Virus record (IMG/VR): IMGVR_UViG_3300030101_003361
Coordinates: 1 to 62,906 of that record
Source: a virus
Reading direction: 5' to 3' (one strand)
Length of the DNA stretch: 62,906 bases
Shown here: positions 46,226 through 54,992 of the stretch, piece after piece
Numbering within the stretch: the first letter of the stretch is position 1
Layout of the letters: the number at the start of each line of letters is the position of its first letter
Program-made: the position numbers and the translations under genes
The notes under the pieces: generated by a model
What the model saw: the letters and a program-made list of their open reading frames with translations, nothing else
Database searches by the model: none
Told to the model about the DNA's origin: nothing

Positions 46226-46894
46226 ATGAGAAATACACCATTACCTTCACTAAGCGCCTTTAGTGGTATAGAATCTTTAAGAAAAAAATCTAAGGAAGAA
46301 GAAAAAAAAATGAAAATTTCTTCACCTAATATTGATAATACTGTTGATGCAGAAAGAGAAAGACTTAGTAAAAATTTTGAATCCGCAAGAACTAAAAAAG
46401 AAAAAAGAAAACAAAAATTTGTAGATTCAAAAAAAGATATTAAAAAAGAAATAAGCTACACTCAAAGAGGTTTAATAAATGTAAGAACGTCTGATCTTGA
46501 TAAAGATGGAAAGAAAGAAGCTGCTTTTAGAGATAGAAAAAAAGCTTTAAGAATGAAATTACAAAAAGCTAGATTAGACGAAAGAAAGAAAAGAGCAGAA
46601 GATAGAAAACAACAATGGGCTGAAAAACAGTTTATGAAAGGTAAATATGATAGCGTAGATGCTGCAAAATCTAGATTTCAATCTGTGCAAGATATGACAG
46701 TAAAAGATAAAGAAAATAGAGAAAATTTATTTAAAACAAATAAATTTTACGACGGAGGAGGCGAAGAAGATAGTAATAACCCTGAGGTTGAAGCTTCAGA
46801 AAACGCAGAGGTAAGCTTAACTAATAACGTGCAAGATAATAATTTAACAAAAGAAAAAAAAATAATTGGCACAATGTATAAAGGTGAGTATTAA
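46226..46894 (+). CDS. charged coiled-coil protein, last gene of the plus arm
   Basis: A 222-residue hydrophilic protein dominated by Lys, Arg and Glu, with long coiled-coil stretches (about 15-150) and an acidic C-terminal tail. No enzymatic motif is visible. It starts three bases after the giant virion protein and ends just before the bidirectional terminator. It may be an assembly partner of the giant protein. Confidence 0.65.
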   Translation: MRNTPLPSLSAFSGIESLRKKSKEEEKKMKISSPNIDNTVDAERERLSKNFESARTKKEKRKQKFVDSKKDIKKEISYTQRGLINVRTSDLDKDGKKEAAFRDRKKALRMKLQKARLDERKKRAEDRKQQWAEKQFMKGKYDSVDAAKSRFQSVQDMTVKDKENRENLFKTNKFYDGGGEEDSNNPEVEASENAEVSLTNNVQDNNLTKEKKIIGTMYKGEY

Positions 46895-46896
46895 AA

Positions 46897-46919
46897 AAAG
46901 GGGCTGTTTAGGCCCCTTT
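46897..46919. terminator. bidirectional terminator between the convergent arms
   Basis: AAAGGGGC (46897-46904) pairs with GCCCCTTT (46912-46919) around a 7-base loop, with an A-run on one side and a T-rich run on the other. It can therefore stop transcripts from both directions. It lies exactly between the last plus-strand gene (stop 46894) and the last minus-strand gene (stop 46926). Confidence 0.9.
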
Positions 46920-46925
46920 ATTTGT

Positions 46926-47117
46926 TTAAAAGAATAATAATCCAACAACAAAACCAAACACCGGGCCTAGTAATGCCCATACTTTATATAGTTTTATTAT
47001 TTTATTTTCTGAAGAAGAATAAATATTATCTCCTGTATCTAAATTTAAAGATTCAATTTTATCTTCTAATTCTTTTATTTTTGCTTTTGCATCAGCAAAT
47101 GTAAATCGCTTTCCCAT
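46926..47117 (-). CDS. small tail-anchored membrane protein
   Basis: A 63-residue protein: a charged helical N-terminus (GKRFTFADAKAKIKELEDKI) and a C-terminal membrane span (VWALLGPVFGFVVGLLFF). It is the last gene of the minus arm, so its mRNA end is the terminator at 46897. The function is unknown; a membrane-anchored adaptor is possible. Confidence 0.65.
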   Translation of the reverse strand: MGKRFTFADAKAKIKELEDKIESLNLDTGDNIYSSSENKIIKLYKVWALLGPVFGFVVGLLFF

Positions 47118-47131
47118 ATTATTAATTTATA

Positions 47132-48874
47132 TTAACCATCGCAGCTTAAACAATTAGGATCCATAGCTGCTGCGGCTATATCTCCTCTCAGTACAGACTC
47201 AGTACGCATATAATACAAAGTTTTTATGCCATGTTTCCATGCTTCCATATGTACTTGATTTATCCAACGTGGAGTTGCCTCAGAAGGAAAAGCAAGATTA
47301 AGTGATACTGATTGATCAATATAATCTTGTCTTATACCTGCTTGTCTAACTAACTCTAGTTGATTTATTTCTTTAAATGTTTTGAACACGTTTTTAACTG
47401 GCTCTCCATCTTCTTGATTGAGTCTTCCTCTTTCGTCATAATACCATCCTTTAAGTGCGTCGATTGCCTGAACAGATCCACCATCGGCAAGTATCTTATC
47501 CCATGTATCTTTGTTATCAATCCCAATTTTTCTTAATACTTTTTTAAGTTCGTTATTTTTTCTAATAAATGTACCTTTAGCAGATTGCTCTGTAAATACA
47601 TTTGCAGCCCAAGGTTCAATACCCGGTGAAACATTACCTGCTAATTTAGAATTACTTACAGTTGGTGCTATAGCACGAAGATGTGTATTTCTAAATCCTG
47701 TACCTACACACCAAAGAGGTTCACCATATATTTCAGCAAGCGCTCTTGAAGCACGCTCAGTTTCAATTTTTATTTTTGAAAATATTTCACGTGTTTTAAA
47801 CTGTGCTAATAAACTTTCATAAGCAATACCTTTATTTTGTAATAAGCTATGCCACCCAAGTACACCTAACCCAACGGCTCTTCCCTTTTCAGCAGATCTT
47901 ACTGCATTTTCAAAACCTTTCATGTTTTTAGCTTTTTGAATAAATTCTTCAAGAACTCCATCTAAAAACCATGTAGCATCATATATAAGATTTGTATTTT
48001 TCCATTCATCATATTTGTCTAAATTAACAGAAGATAAGCAGCATACAAAGCTATGAGACTCATCTGTATGCAATACTATTTCACTGCATATATTAGTCAT
48101 ATGAACTTTTAAACTATTTTTCTTATATGCTTCTGGATTAGCTTTGTTTGTATTTCCTTTAAATAAGATATATGGTTCTCCAGTGGCTTTACGCTTTTGG
48201 ATAAGCTTTGACCATCTTTGCCTAGCTTCTGGATCTCCTCCTTCAAGCTTTCGCATAAACTTATCACCAACAACAGCACACTGGTGCAAGTTAAGTGATT
48301 GTCTATTGACATCTCCTTTAGGTTCTCTAATTTCAAGCCATTCGAGAAAATCGTTATGTTCAATATTGATATTAACGCTTGCAGCTCCTCTTCTAACGGA
48401 GCCTTGGTTGGTTGCGAGTATAGTTGAGTCGTATATTTTGCAAAAAGGGACAACGCCGTCTGAAGTTCCATTACCTGTAATTTTAGCACCGGCAGGACGA
48501 ATCATATTAACTCCGATACCTACACCCCCGCCGTGTTTTGCAAGTAACATCATTTCTAAATTTTTATTACCTATATCTTGAATGCTATCTGCAACATCAA
48601 TTCCAAAACAACTTATAGGTAAACCTCTGTCTGCACCTGTATTAGAAAGTACAGGAGAAGCTAAACACAACCATCCTTTCCATATATAATCAAAAAATTT
48701 ATCTGCAAGTTCTGGTTTATATAAACGCTTTGCTATAGTTTTAGCAACACGTGTATAAGCATCACGAGGTGATTCACCATTTATAAGATAGCCACCTGAT
48801 ATAGTTTTTTTGTAAACATCATTATCACCCCATGAAGGATAATCTTTACCCTTAACCCAATTGTTATTCCACAT
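47132..48874 (-). CDS. nrdA: class I ribonucleotide reductase, alpha subunit
   Basis: A 580-residue enzyme that reduces ribonucleotides to deoxyribonucleotides. The active site is complete: C89 in LPISCF, the NICSE loop with C263 and E265, the radical-path tyrosine pair Y554/Y555 in TLYYMRTES, and a C-terminal C575-x2-C578 for re-reduction. There is no N-terminal ATP cone, so overall dATP inhibition is probably missing, as in many phage enzymes. It is followed upstream in the same transcript by nrdB. Bases about 48100-48600 are GC-richer than the rest. Confidence 0.95.
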   Translation of the reverse strand: MWNNNWVKGKDYPSWGDNDVYKKTISGGYLINGESPRDAYTRVAKTIAKRLYKPELADKFFDYIWKGWLCLASPVLSNTGADRGLPISCFGIDVADSIQDIGNKNLEMMLLAKHGGGVGIGVNMIRPAGAKITGNGTSDGVVPFCKIYDSTILATNQGSVRRGAASVNINIEHNDFLEWLEIREPKGDVNRQSLNLHQCAVVGDKFMRKLEGGDPEARQRWSKLIQKRKATGEPYILFKGNTNKANPEAYKKNSLKVHMTNICSEIVLHTDESHSFVCCLSSVNLDKYDEWKNTNLIYDATWFLDGVLEEFIQKAKNMKGFENAVRSAEKGRAVGLGVLGWHSLLQNKGIAYESLLAQFKTREIFSKIKIETERASRALAEIYGEPLWCVGTGFRNTHLRAIAPTVSNSKLAGNVSPGIEPWAANVFTEQSAKGTFIRKNNELKKVLRKIGIDNKDTWDKILADGGSVQAIDALKGWYYDERGRLNQEDGEPVKNVFKTFKEINQLELVRQAGIRQDYIDQSVSLNLAFPSEATPRWINQVHMEAWKHGIKTLYYMRTESVLRGDIAAAAMDPNCLSCDG

Positions 48875-48895
48875 TATTTTTATTATTTAAATTTT

Positions 48896-49864
48896 TTACC
48901 AGATATCTTCAAAATCTTCTCCTTCGTTAGCTTTTGAGTAATCAGTCGGACGAACAGCAAAGAAATCAGTATGAGTGTGCCCCCCGGTAAGATGGTAGAA
49001 CCAGTCAAGATTGCTCGCTGCAATTTTGTCGTATTCAAAGTAGGTCCCACTGTTTGAGTAACCGAGTTCAACAATTTTTTCGTTGAGACGTTTTCTGATA
49101 AATTGTTTAAGGTCGTATGCACTGAGGTTTTCAATGTCTCCTTGTTCAAACATTTTATCAATGTATCTTTCTTCTGCTTTAAGCATTGTTTTTGCTGCTT
49201 TAATAACGTGTGTATAGCAATCATTTTGTAATCCTTTAATTTCTTGGCACATATGCCTAAATAGTTGACATCCCATTTTAGAATGTAATGACTCATCTCT
49301 TACACTCCATTTCATTTGTTGTCCGATACCCTTAAGTAAATTACGTAACTGAAAAGAATATAAAACAGCAAAGGCAGAATATAAAGAAACCCCTTCCGCA
49401 AAAGCACTAAATACAGCAAGTGACTTGCCAATCCCAATTGGATCAGTGCCACTATAGCTAACAAGATTATCAAACCGTGCAGCTGTTGCAGGTTCGTGTA
49501 AAAACGCTTCAAAATTTTCAAGACCAAGTGTTTCATTTAAATAAGAATATGCTACTGCGTGAATTGTTTCTTGTGAGCCAAACATCATGGCCATTTGTTG
49601 GATTTCATGTTTAGGAAACCACGATACAACTTTTTGGGTCCAATAATCAGAAACCGCACACTCCGTTTGTGCAAATCCCAAAAGTATATTTCCAACCAAG
49701 TTCTTCTCTGCTTTGGTAAGTTTTTCATTCCAATCTTTGACGTCACCTGACATTGGTATCTCTGTGTGAAGCCAAAAAGCTTGCGCTTGTTTAAGCCAAC
49801 CTTCTGTATAATATTCCGGATATTCAAAAGGTTTATAAGGTATTCTTTCATTGAATAGACTCAT
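48896..49864 (-). CDS. nrdB: class I ribonucleotide reductase, beta subunit
   Basis: A 322-residue radical-generating subunit. The metal-site pattern is present: ECAVSDYW with E68, QETIHAVAY with E99, H102 and the probable radical Y106, and VRDESLHSKM for the second E/H pair. It sits directly upstream of nrdA in the same operon. Much of the gene is GC-richer and uses different codons from its neighbours. It supplies deoxynucleotides together with NrdA and ThyA. Confidence 0.95.
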   Translation of the reverse strand: MSLFNERIPYKPFEYPEYYTEGWLKQAQAFWLHTEIPMSGDVKDWNEKLTKAEKNLVGNILLGFAQTECAVSDYWTQKVVSWFPKHEIQQMAMMFGSQETIHAVAYSYLNETLGLENFEAFLHEPATAARFDNLVSYSGTDPIGIGKSLAVFSAFAEGVSLYSAFAVLYSFQLRNLLKGIGQQMKWSVRDESLHSKMGCQLFRHMCQEIKGLQNDCYTHVIKAAKTMLKAEERYIDKMFEQGDIENLSAYDLKQFIRKRLNEKIVELGYSNSGTYFEYDKIAASNLDWFYHLTGGHTHTDFFAVRPTDYSKANEGEDFEDIW

Positions 49865-50054
49865 CTTTTTTCTTTTTCTTATATTGTTCTTTTAATTTAT
49901 CTAATGCTTTATCGTAACCAGGAAGCTTTTTAACTAACTCCATTGTACCAACACTTAAATCTTTTAAATGTGTAAGTTCTTGTACAACTCTATTCATTGC
50001 AGCTCCTATAGTTTCAATTTTATTGCGCATTTCTATTAGCTTAGTTTCCTTCAT
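49848..50054 (-). CDS. small helical hypothetical protein
   Basis: A 68-residue charged, coiled-coil-like protein (KIETIGAAMNRVVQELTHLK) with a Lys-rich end. Its 3' end overlaps nrdB by 17 bases, which couples them. No family is recognised. Small helical proteins at this place could regulate RNR, but that is speculation. Confidence 0.6.
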   Translation of the reverse strand: MKETKLIEMRNKIETIGAAMNRVVQELTHLKDLSVGTMELVKKLPGYDKALDKLKEQYKKKKKDESIQ

Positions 50055-50256
50055 TAAAATATTTATTTAATGTTTTAATTCTATCGTCAGCATCAACTAA
50101 CATTTGTAATGCTTGCTCTGCATTTTTGTAATAGTCATCAGTTGAGTGATCACCAATACCTGCAGCTTTATTGCTTAATAAATCTAAACTAAGCAATGCT
50201 TTTGTTTTATCTGCTTCAGCAGACTTTAATAACATATTATATAATTGTGAGTACAT
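50041..50256 (-). CDS. small helical hypothetical protein
   Basis: A 71-residue helical protein with LLKSAEADKTKALLSLDLLS and a middle Gly/Asp-containing turn. It overlaps both neighbours by 14 to 20 bases. It has no Cys pair or membrane span, and the function is unknown. Confidence 0.6.
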   Translation of the reverse strand: MYSQLYNMLLKSAEADKTKALLSLDLLSNKAAGIGDHSTDDYYKNAEQALQMLVDADDRIKTLNKYFNEGN

Positions 50257-50452
50257 CTTTACTAAGTATTATAGGACTCGCATCCTTATTATTTTTAACT
50301 TCTATATGTGTTTCTTTAATGGTAATAATAGGATCTATTGGTTCCATTATTCTTCTAATAACTTTACCGTATTGATCCCTAATTACTTTCTTTTTAGAAA
50401 ATAATCGTTTGTAATTTTTTAAAACGTATTCTTTTAATTTTTCTTCATTCAT
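50237..50452 (-). CDS. small basic hypothetical protein
   Basis: A 71-residue protein. The N-terminal half is helical and Lys-rich, the C-terminal half beta-like (IITIKETHIEVKNNKDASP). The start overlaps the end of the gene at 50445-50588. No family is recognised. Confidence 0.6.
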   Translation of the reverse strand: MNEEKLKEYVLKNYKRLFSKKKVIRDQYGKVIRRIMEPIDPIITIKETHIEVKNNKDASPIILSKDVLTII

Positions 50453-50588
50453 AATGTACGGTTATACATAATTCTATAAGTGGTAAATAAAATACATGCT
50501 CTATAAAATCTTTCTCAGGATAGCTTCTTACTCCTATAACAATACCTGGATATAAACCTAAACTAACTTCCCATCCTGCTATTTTCAT
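50445..50588 (-). CDS. 47-residue hypothetical protein
   Basis: A short protein starting MKIAGWEVSLGLYPGIVIGV and ending ELCITVHYE. Its stop overlaps the next start (ATGA). It looks like a beta-strand domain and is encoded in phase with the operon's tight spacing. It is below common length cut-offs but plausible. The role is unknown. Confidence 0.55.
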   Translation of the reverse strand: MKIAGWEVSLGLYPGIVIGVRSYPEKDFIEHVFYLPLIELCITVHYE

Positions 50589-50632
50589 TTAAATAGTAAT
50601 TTAACATTTTCATATGGAAAGATATTCTTTCG

Positions 50633-50755
50633 CTATAGTGTTCCTGTAGACTGAACTCCATATTTTCTGTGCAATCTAACAATTTCTCCATATTTAATAA
50701 TTTTATTTTTAAGTAATTTTTTAATTTCTTTTTCTAATAATCTTTTAGTATACAT
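50633..50755 (-). CDS. 40-residue hypothetical protein (start uncertain)
   Basis: A short, basic helical protein starting MYTKRLLEKEIKKLLKNK. I chose the ATG at 50755 because it overlaps the stop of the upstream nuclease gene as TAATG, a junction used many times in this window. A longer version from 50866 (77 residues) is open but would overlap the nuclease gene by 112 bases. The function is unknown. Confidence 0.5.
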   Translation of the reverse strand: MYTKRLLEKEIKKLLKNKIIKYGEIVRLHRKYGVQSTGTL

Positions 50756-51207
50756 TAACCGCGCTTTCTTTTTCTCGATTCTTTGATCAATGCTATTGTC
50801 AAATCCACTTCCTTCTGATTTTGCGGCTTGTAAAGTATCTTTCCAATATTGTTTTTCGTAAGCCATAATTTAAATAATTTCCAGCGTAAAGGAAAAGATT
50901 CGTTTGGTCTTCCTTTACATTCTATTATATAATCTTTACCAATAAAATCAGGTGTATATTTTATACCTAATATTTTTTTAGTACCTCTATTTATATATTC
51001 TCCTTTACCATTAGCTTGCTTTTCATAACTTGTATTAGGAAATTGAAATGAAGTTATTAATTCAAATGTTTCATTTTCATATCCTTCAAACAGTTTACTT
51101 TTTTTTAAAGCTATGTAAGTGTATCTTTCAAGCCCTGATGCAAATTTAATACCATCATAAGATATTTTTTTAGCTTGTACAGGGCCTCTCTTCTTACTTC
51201 TTTTCAT
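50755..51207 (-). CDS. PD-(D/E)XK nuclease, T7 endonuclease I / DUF1064-like
   Basis: A 150-residue nuclease. KFASGLERYTYIAL (E27), YTPDFIGKDYIIECKGR (D87, E96, K98) form the E...D-x8-E-x-K active site of this family. FPLRWKLFKLW follows as usual. The family resolves branched DNA or breaks host DNA, so roles in recombination or packaging cleanup fit. It is linked by a 4-base overlap to the upstream gene. Confidence 0.82.
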   Translation of the reverse strand: MKRSKKRGPVQAKKISYDGIKFASGLERYTYIALKKSKLFEGYENETFELITSFQFPNTSYEKQANGKGEYINRGTKKILGIKYTPDFIGKDYIIECKGRPNESFPLRWKLFKLWLTKNNIGKILYKPQNQKEVDLTIALIKESRKRKRG

Positions 51208-51455
51208 GTAGTACTCTGTGTCCAGCTAGATTCAGGATATTTACTTATTTTTTTATCCTCTTCAATTAATACAGCTCTAATCTTTTCAATATAGTTAGCA
51301 GCATCCATAAGCTCTTCTTGTAAATGATTAAGCCAAGTATCAAGTGATTGTTCGTCTTTATCTAAACCAACACCATACTTTTTATAACCTGCTTCAGCAC
51401 GCTTTTGAATTTTATCAATTACTCTATTAATTATTTTATCGTTTACTTTACTCAT
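51204..51455 (-). CDS. dATP/dGTP diphosphohydrolase-like small protein
   Basis: An 83-residue protein with RAEAGYKKYGVGLDKDEQS and WLNHLQEELMDAANYIEKI. The EELMDAANY helix and YGVGLDRD-type turn match the dGTP diphosphohydrolase N-terminal/MazG-like family. The likely role is hydrolysis of dNTPs or adjusting nucleotide pools. It is flanked by a nuclease and a MazG fusion. The domain is short, so activity may require oligomers. Confidence 0.7.
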   Translation of the reverse strand: MSKVNDKIINRVIDKIQKRAEAGYKKYGVGLDKDEQSLDTWLNHLQEELMDAANYIEKIRAVLIEEDKKISKYPESSWTQSTT

Positions 51456-52209
51456 CTTTTACAAATGTTCCGTTAACCATTTTACCTGTTCTTTTTGATA
51501 TTACATTAAATGATTCATCAATGCAATCTTCAATTCTAAATCCTTCAAGCTCTGAAAGATTAGCAAGTACTATTACCATATCACCAATAGCATCTTTTAT
51601 TTCAGCTTTATCTTGTTTTAATAATGCTTGTGCAAGTTCTCCTGCTTCCTCCATTAATTTAACATACTGAGTCTTACTATCGCCTTTTTGATAAAGGTTA
51701 CGATCTTTAGCCCAGTCTCTTATCTTATTAAATGCTGATGTACTATTAGGCTTAAATGCTTTAGTAAAAGCTTTATTATAAATATAACAAGTACCAGGAC
51801 CAAACTGACTTGCATGTACATTAGTTAATATCCAATCAATATAATCTTGATTATTTAATTCAAATACACCTTCAGGTAACTCTAATGTAATACCTCTTAA
51901 GTATTCAGCATTAATATCGCTAGGTGATATTTTAAATGTTGTTGTTGCTTGTGACGAACTGTGTTTATTCATTTTTTTACGAAATAAGTCTTTATATAAT
52001 TTAATATCTGTTTTATATTTAAGTTCTTTTTGCAGATTTCTTTCAGCTTCAGAAGCTTCTACTATATCATCTGTTTCATATAGTATATCATATTCACCAG
52101 GTTTATAACCTTGTTCTTCTTCAACACGTTTTTTAACATTAGTTGTGCAACCAATCTTAACTCCGGGTATGTGGTATATTTTATATTTACCAGTTTTTAA
52201 TTCTATCAT
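51448..52209 (-). CDS. GIY-YIG-like / MazG-like fusion protein
   Basis: A 253-residue protein with two dissimilar parts. The N-terminal part (about 8-75: KYKIYHIPGVKIGCT, VKKRVEEEQG, ASEAERNLQ) has the layout of a GIY-YIG nuclease, with KIY and KIG in place of the named tripeptides. The C-terminal part (about 160-230: KLMEEAGELAQALLK and EIKDAIGDMVIVLANL) is a MazG-type nucleotide pyrophosphohydrolase with the E-E-x2-E and E-x2-D helices. The order and fusion are seen directly. Nuclease activity is uncertain because key residues differ. It lies next to thyA. Confidence 0.75.
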   Translation of the reverse strand: MIELKTGKYKIYHIPGVKIGCTTNVKKRVEEEQGYKPGEYDILYETDDIVEASEAERNLQKELKYKTDIKLYKDLFRKKMNKHSSSQATTTFKISPSDINAEYLRGITLELPEGVFELNNQDYIDWILTNVHASQFGPGTCYIYNKAFTKAFKPNSTSAFNKIRDWAKDRNLYQKGDSKTQYVKLMEEAGELAQALLKQDKAEIKDAIGDMVIVLANLSELEGFRIEDCIDESFNVISKRTGKMVNGTFVKDE

Positions 52210-53030
52210 GTATTTAATTTTGCTTTAATTGGTGGATGTGGATTATAATTTTTTATTTTAATCATATCAGATGTTGGTATTACTATATACTCTCTTACTC
52301 CTTGTTCAATAGTAAGTCCGAGAGAAATATCAACATTAGGTAATTTCCTGAAATCATTATCCAGTTGTTGTTTAGCTTGTTCGATATGATTATTATACAA
52401 ATGACAATCGCCAAGGGAAGCAATAAGTTGCCCTTCTTTATAGTTATTGCCTTTAGCCAATAGCTTGAGCAATAAACCATACATTGCAATATCATAAGGT
52501 AAGCCAAGAAACACATCAACTGATCTTTGTTGCCACATAAGATTAAGTTTGCCATCATTTATATATACTTGAAAGCAATAGTGGCAAGGTGGCAACACCA
52601 TATCGTCCAAATCATTGGGATTCCATAAGCTTGCCATAATGCGCCGCGAGCTTGGTTCTTCTTTAATTTGGATGAGTATTCTTTTAAGCTGATCAATACC
52701 ATTGAAGTCCCTAAGCTGCTTGCCGTAAACAGGACCAAGCGTGCTATCAGTTCTACCTGATCGATTATAATCATCGTTCCAGTAATTAACACCATTAGAC
52801 TGAAGGTAACGCAAATCAGTGCGGCCTTGTAATATCCATAATAATTCCGTAACTGCATGTTTAAAATATATTTTTTTAGTTGTTAATAGCGGAAAACCTA
52901 AAGCCATATCGTGCTTTATTATTCTACCAAATACTGATTTAGTACCAGTACCTGTTCTATCTTCCTTATCTTTACCGTTATATAATACACCAGCTAATAA
53001 GCTTCTATACTCGTCTTGTATGTTTATCAT
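52206..53030 (-). CDS. thyA: thymidylate synthase
   Basis: A 274-residue enzyme converting dUMP to dTMP with methylene-tetrahydrofolate. It has EDRTGTGTKSVFG near the start, SSRRIMASLWNP and the catalytic Cys in PPCHYCFQVYI. I start at 53030 because the family begins directly there; an upstream in-frame start at 53111 would add 27 residues overlapping the neighbour. The bases around 52560-52860 are GC-richer than the ends. It complements RNR in making DNA precursors. Confidence 0.92.
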   Translation of the reverse strand: MINIQDEYRSLLAGVLYNGKDKEDRTGTGTKSVFGRIIKHDMALGFPLLTTKKIYFKHAVTELLWILQGRTDLRYLQSNGVNYWNDDYNRSGRTDSTLGPVYGKQLRDFNGIDQLKRILIQIKEEPSSRRIMASLWNPNDLDDMVLPPCHYCFQVYINDGKLNLMWQQRSVDVFLGLPYDIAMYGLLLKLLAKGNNYKEGQLIASLGDCHLYNNHIEQAKQQLDNDFRKLPNVDISLGLTIEQGVREYIVIPTSDMIKIKNYNPHPPIKAKLNT

Positions 53031-53298
53031 AGTAGTATTTACACATTTCATAATATTCAGACCAAATAGAATATTTATCATATACATTTGGTGCATAATA
53101 TATTTTTTCACCTTTTTTATATGGACCTAAAGCAATTGCTATTTTCCATTTACCTGGTTCATTATTAATACCATAAGGTGATATTCTTATATTATTATCT
53201 ATACAATATTTTTGCCATTTCATTTGTTCATAAGATGCATTATGTGGTGGCATTTTATATGCATCTTTCTTTTTAGAACCTGTTAACCCACTTCCCAT
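53005..53298 (-). CDS. hypothetical protein between helicase and thyA
   Basis: A 97-residue protein starting MGSGLTGSKKKDAYKMPPHN, with WQKYCIDNNIRISPYGI and WKIAIALGPYKKGEKIYYAP, rich in Tyr and Lys. It overlaps primase-helicase (16 bases) and thyA (26 bases). The aromatic-basic composition might suit nucleic-acid binding, but no family is recognised. Confidence 0.65.
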   Translation of the reverse strand: MGSGLTGSKKKDAYKMPPHNASYEQMKWQKYCIDNNIRISPYGINNEPGKWKIAIALGPYKKGEKIYYAPNVYDKYSIWSEYYEMCKYYYDKHTRRV

Positions 53299-54992
53299 GG
53301 CATAATATCATTTGATACATCAAATACAGGTACATAGTTACCGCTAATATGATCCCATTTAAAATGAGCTTCAGCTTGATTTTCACCTAAGTTTTGAAAC
53401 TTTACTTTAAGCACCTTAACTTTAACGGTTTTTTTATTATAATCGCGATGAACAAGTAAGCCATGATATGAAGCATCATACCATTCCCCACCACCTTTAA
53501 TATTATACATATTTGGTTCATCAATTGTACCATCTTCTTTTTTATACATTTTAGTTGGGTGTGCAACTACAATAACAAGTACATCATATTTTTTAGCAAA
53601 AGCTTCTATACGAGTTAAGTATTCCATAGTTGCATCAGGTATACTCATATTAGCAGATCCATTCATTTTAATTTTATTATACGGATCTATAACTAAACAT
53701 TTAATACCTTTTCTTTTAACGAGCTGCGCTCCTTTATTTAATACAGAATCTAAATCATATCTTTCATTTTCAATGAAAAAGAAATTATCATTCACAACAT
53801 TTGCAACTTCATTCCATTTATCTGAACCTATATCATTTTTATTTGGCATCCAATTACCAATCTTACGCATTAGCTTATGTGCATGTAAGAATGTAGGTTT
53901 ATTTTCTGGAGATGCAAATGCTGTTTTCCAACCATACTTTTGTTGATAACCAACAATCATTCTATCTACAAAATCAGATTTACCTGAACTCGGTACACCT
54001 GTTACTGTAATAAATTGGCCTGTATAAGTTGAAAATATATTATCAAAATTATCAAGACCAATTTGGTAGCCTGGTTTAAATCCTTCATGAATAAATTCCT
54101 GCAGCTCATCATCAATATCATTTAACGTTATTACGTTTTCAATAGGAACAGGACTAGCGTTTTTAATAACATCATTGAGCTTAGCGCTGCTGTTGTGTAA
54201 CAAAAAATCATTAGCGTCTTTGTAAATTCCGAAATCACACGTAAAACACGTTTCAGCTCCGAGTCTGCGAATAAGCTCTTGCTTAAGGTTTTCACCCGCC
54301 TCATCTTGATCAACCGCAATAATGATCTTTTCTTTTCCTTCGAGATAATCAATGCAGCTGTCCAAGTAATCAAGGTTATTATTATTAATTGTAGCTCCGT
54401 TTGGTACACTGATGACAGATTTGATACCCACTTCAACAAAAGATAAAGCATCAATCTCTCCTTCCACAATAACCACATAGTCGTGCCCAATAGTAGAGTC
54501 AATATTATAAAAGATTTTTTCGGCTCCTTTAACCAGTTTAAAATTTTTCTTACCATCTCTATACTTTATGTTAATTAATTCATTGTTAATAAAGTAATTG
54601 AATTGTATTGTATTCTCTTCTTTACCAGTTTGAGGCATCCATTCTTTACCTTCAGTAATTTTCATTTTTACTAAAGTGTTATTTGAAATACCTCTGCTCT
54701 CAAACCACTTAATTACTTTGTCACTTAAAAGTGGATTGGCTATTGTTTTAGGCTTAGTATAAACTTTATCGTTACCACCTTTTCTTTTGAACGTATGTAA
54801 TTGAAATACTTCATTACAATTCATACATGTACCAAGACCTCTATCCCAATCGTACATAGCACATTTAGCTTTACGATTTTGTGGTTTACGATTAGCAGAG
54901 CAAAGAGGGCATATACCCTCTCGCTTGCCAACCTCTAATTTATATTGATTGAATGTATCAATCTGAAAACCATTAATCTCGGTTTTGTTCAT
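53283..54992 (-). CDS. primase-helicase (T7 gp4/Twinkle type)
   Basis: A 569-residue fusion of primase and replicative helicase. The N-terminal zinc finger has C28, C31, C56 and C59. The toprim motif VIVEGEIDALSF contains E177, and a RecA-like helicase domain carries Walker A GVPSSGKSD (K338). The family unwinds DNA and lays primers at the fork. It is linked to the downstream SSB-like gene by an overlapping stop/start. The zinc-finger-to-toprim part is locally GC-richer (about 54130-54500). Confidence 0.92.
   Translation of the reverse strand: MNKTEINGFQIDTFNQYKLEVGKREGICPLCSANRKPQNRKAKCAMYDWDRGLGTCMNCNEVFQLHTFKRKGGNDKVYTKPKTIANPLLSDKVIKWFESRGISNNTLVKMKITEGKEWMPQTGKEENTIQFNYFINNELINIKYRDGKKNFKLVKGAEKIFYNIDSTIGHDYVVIVEGEIDALSFVEVGIKSVISVPNGATINNNNLDYLDSCIDYLEGKEKIIIAVDQDEAGENLKQELIRRLGAETCFTCDFGIYKDANDFLLHNSSAKLNDVIKNASPVPIENVITLNDIDDELQEFIHEGFKPGYQIGLDNFDNIFSTYTGQFITVTGVPSSGKSDFVDRMIVGYQQKYGWKTAFASPENKPTFLHAHKLMRKIGNWMPNKNDIGSDKWNEVANVVNDNFFFIENERYDLDSVLNKGAQLVKRKGIKCLVIDPYNKIKMNGSANMSIPDATMEYLTRIEAFAKKYDVLVIVVAHPTKMYKKEDGTIDEPNMYNIKGGGEWYDASYHGLLVHRDYNKKTVKVKVLKVKFQNLGENQAEAHFKWDHISGNYVPVFDVSNDIMPWEVG

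Noticed and set aside
53031-53111. N-terminal extension of thymidylate synthase
   Set aside because: The additional 27 residues do not resemble the enzyme family and overlap the neighbouring gene. The family start is at 53030.
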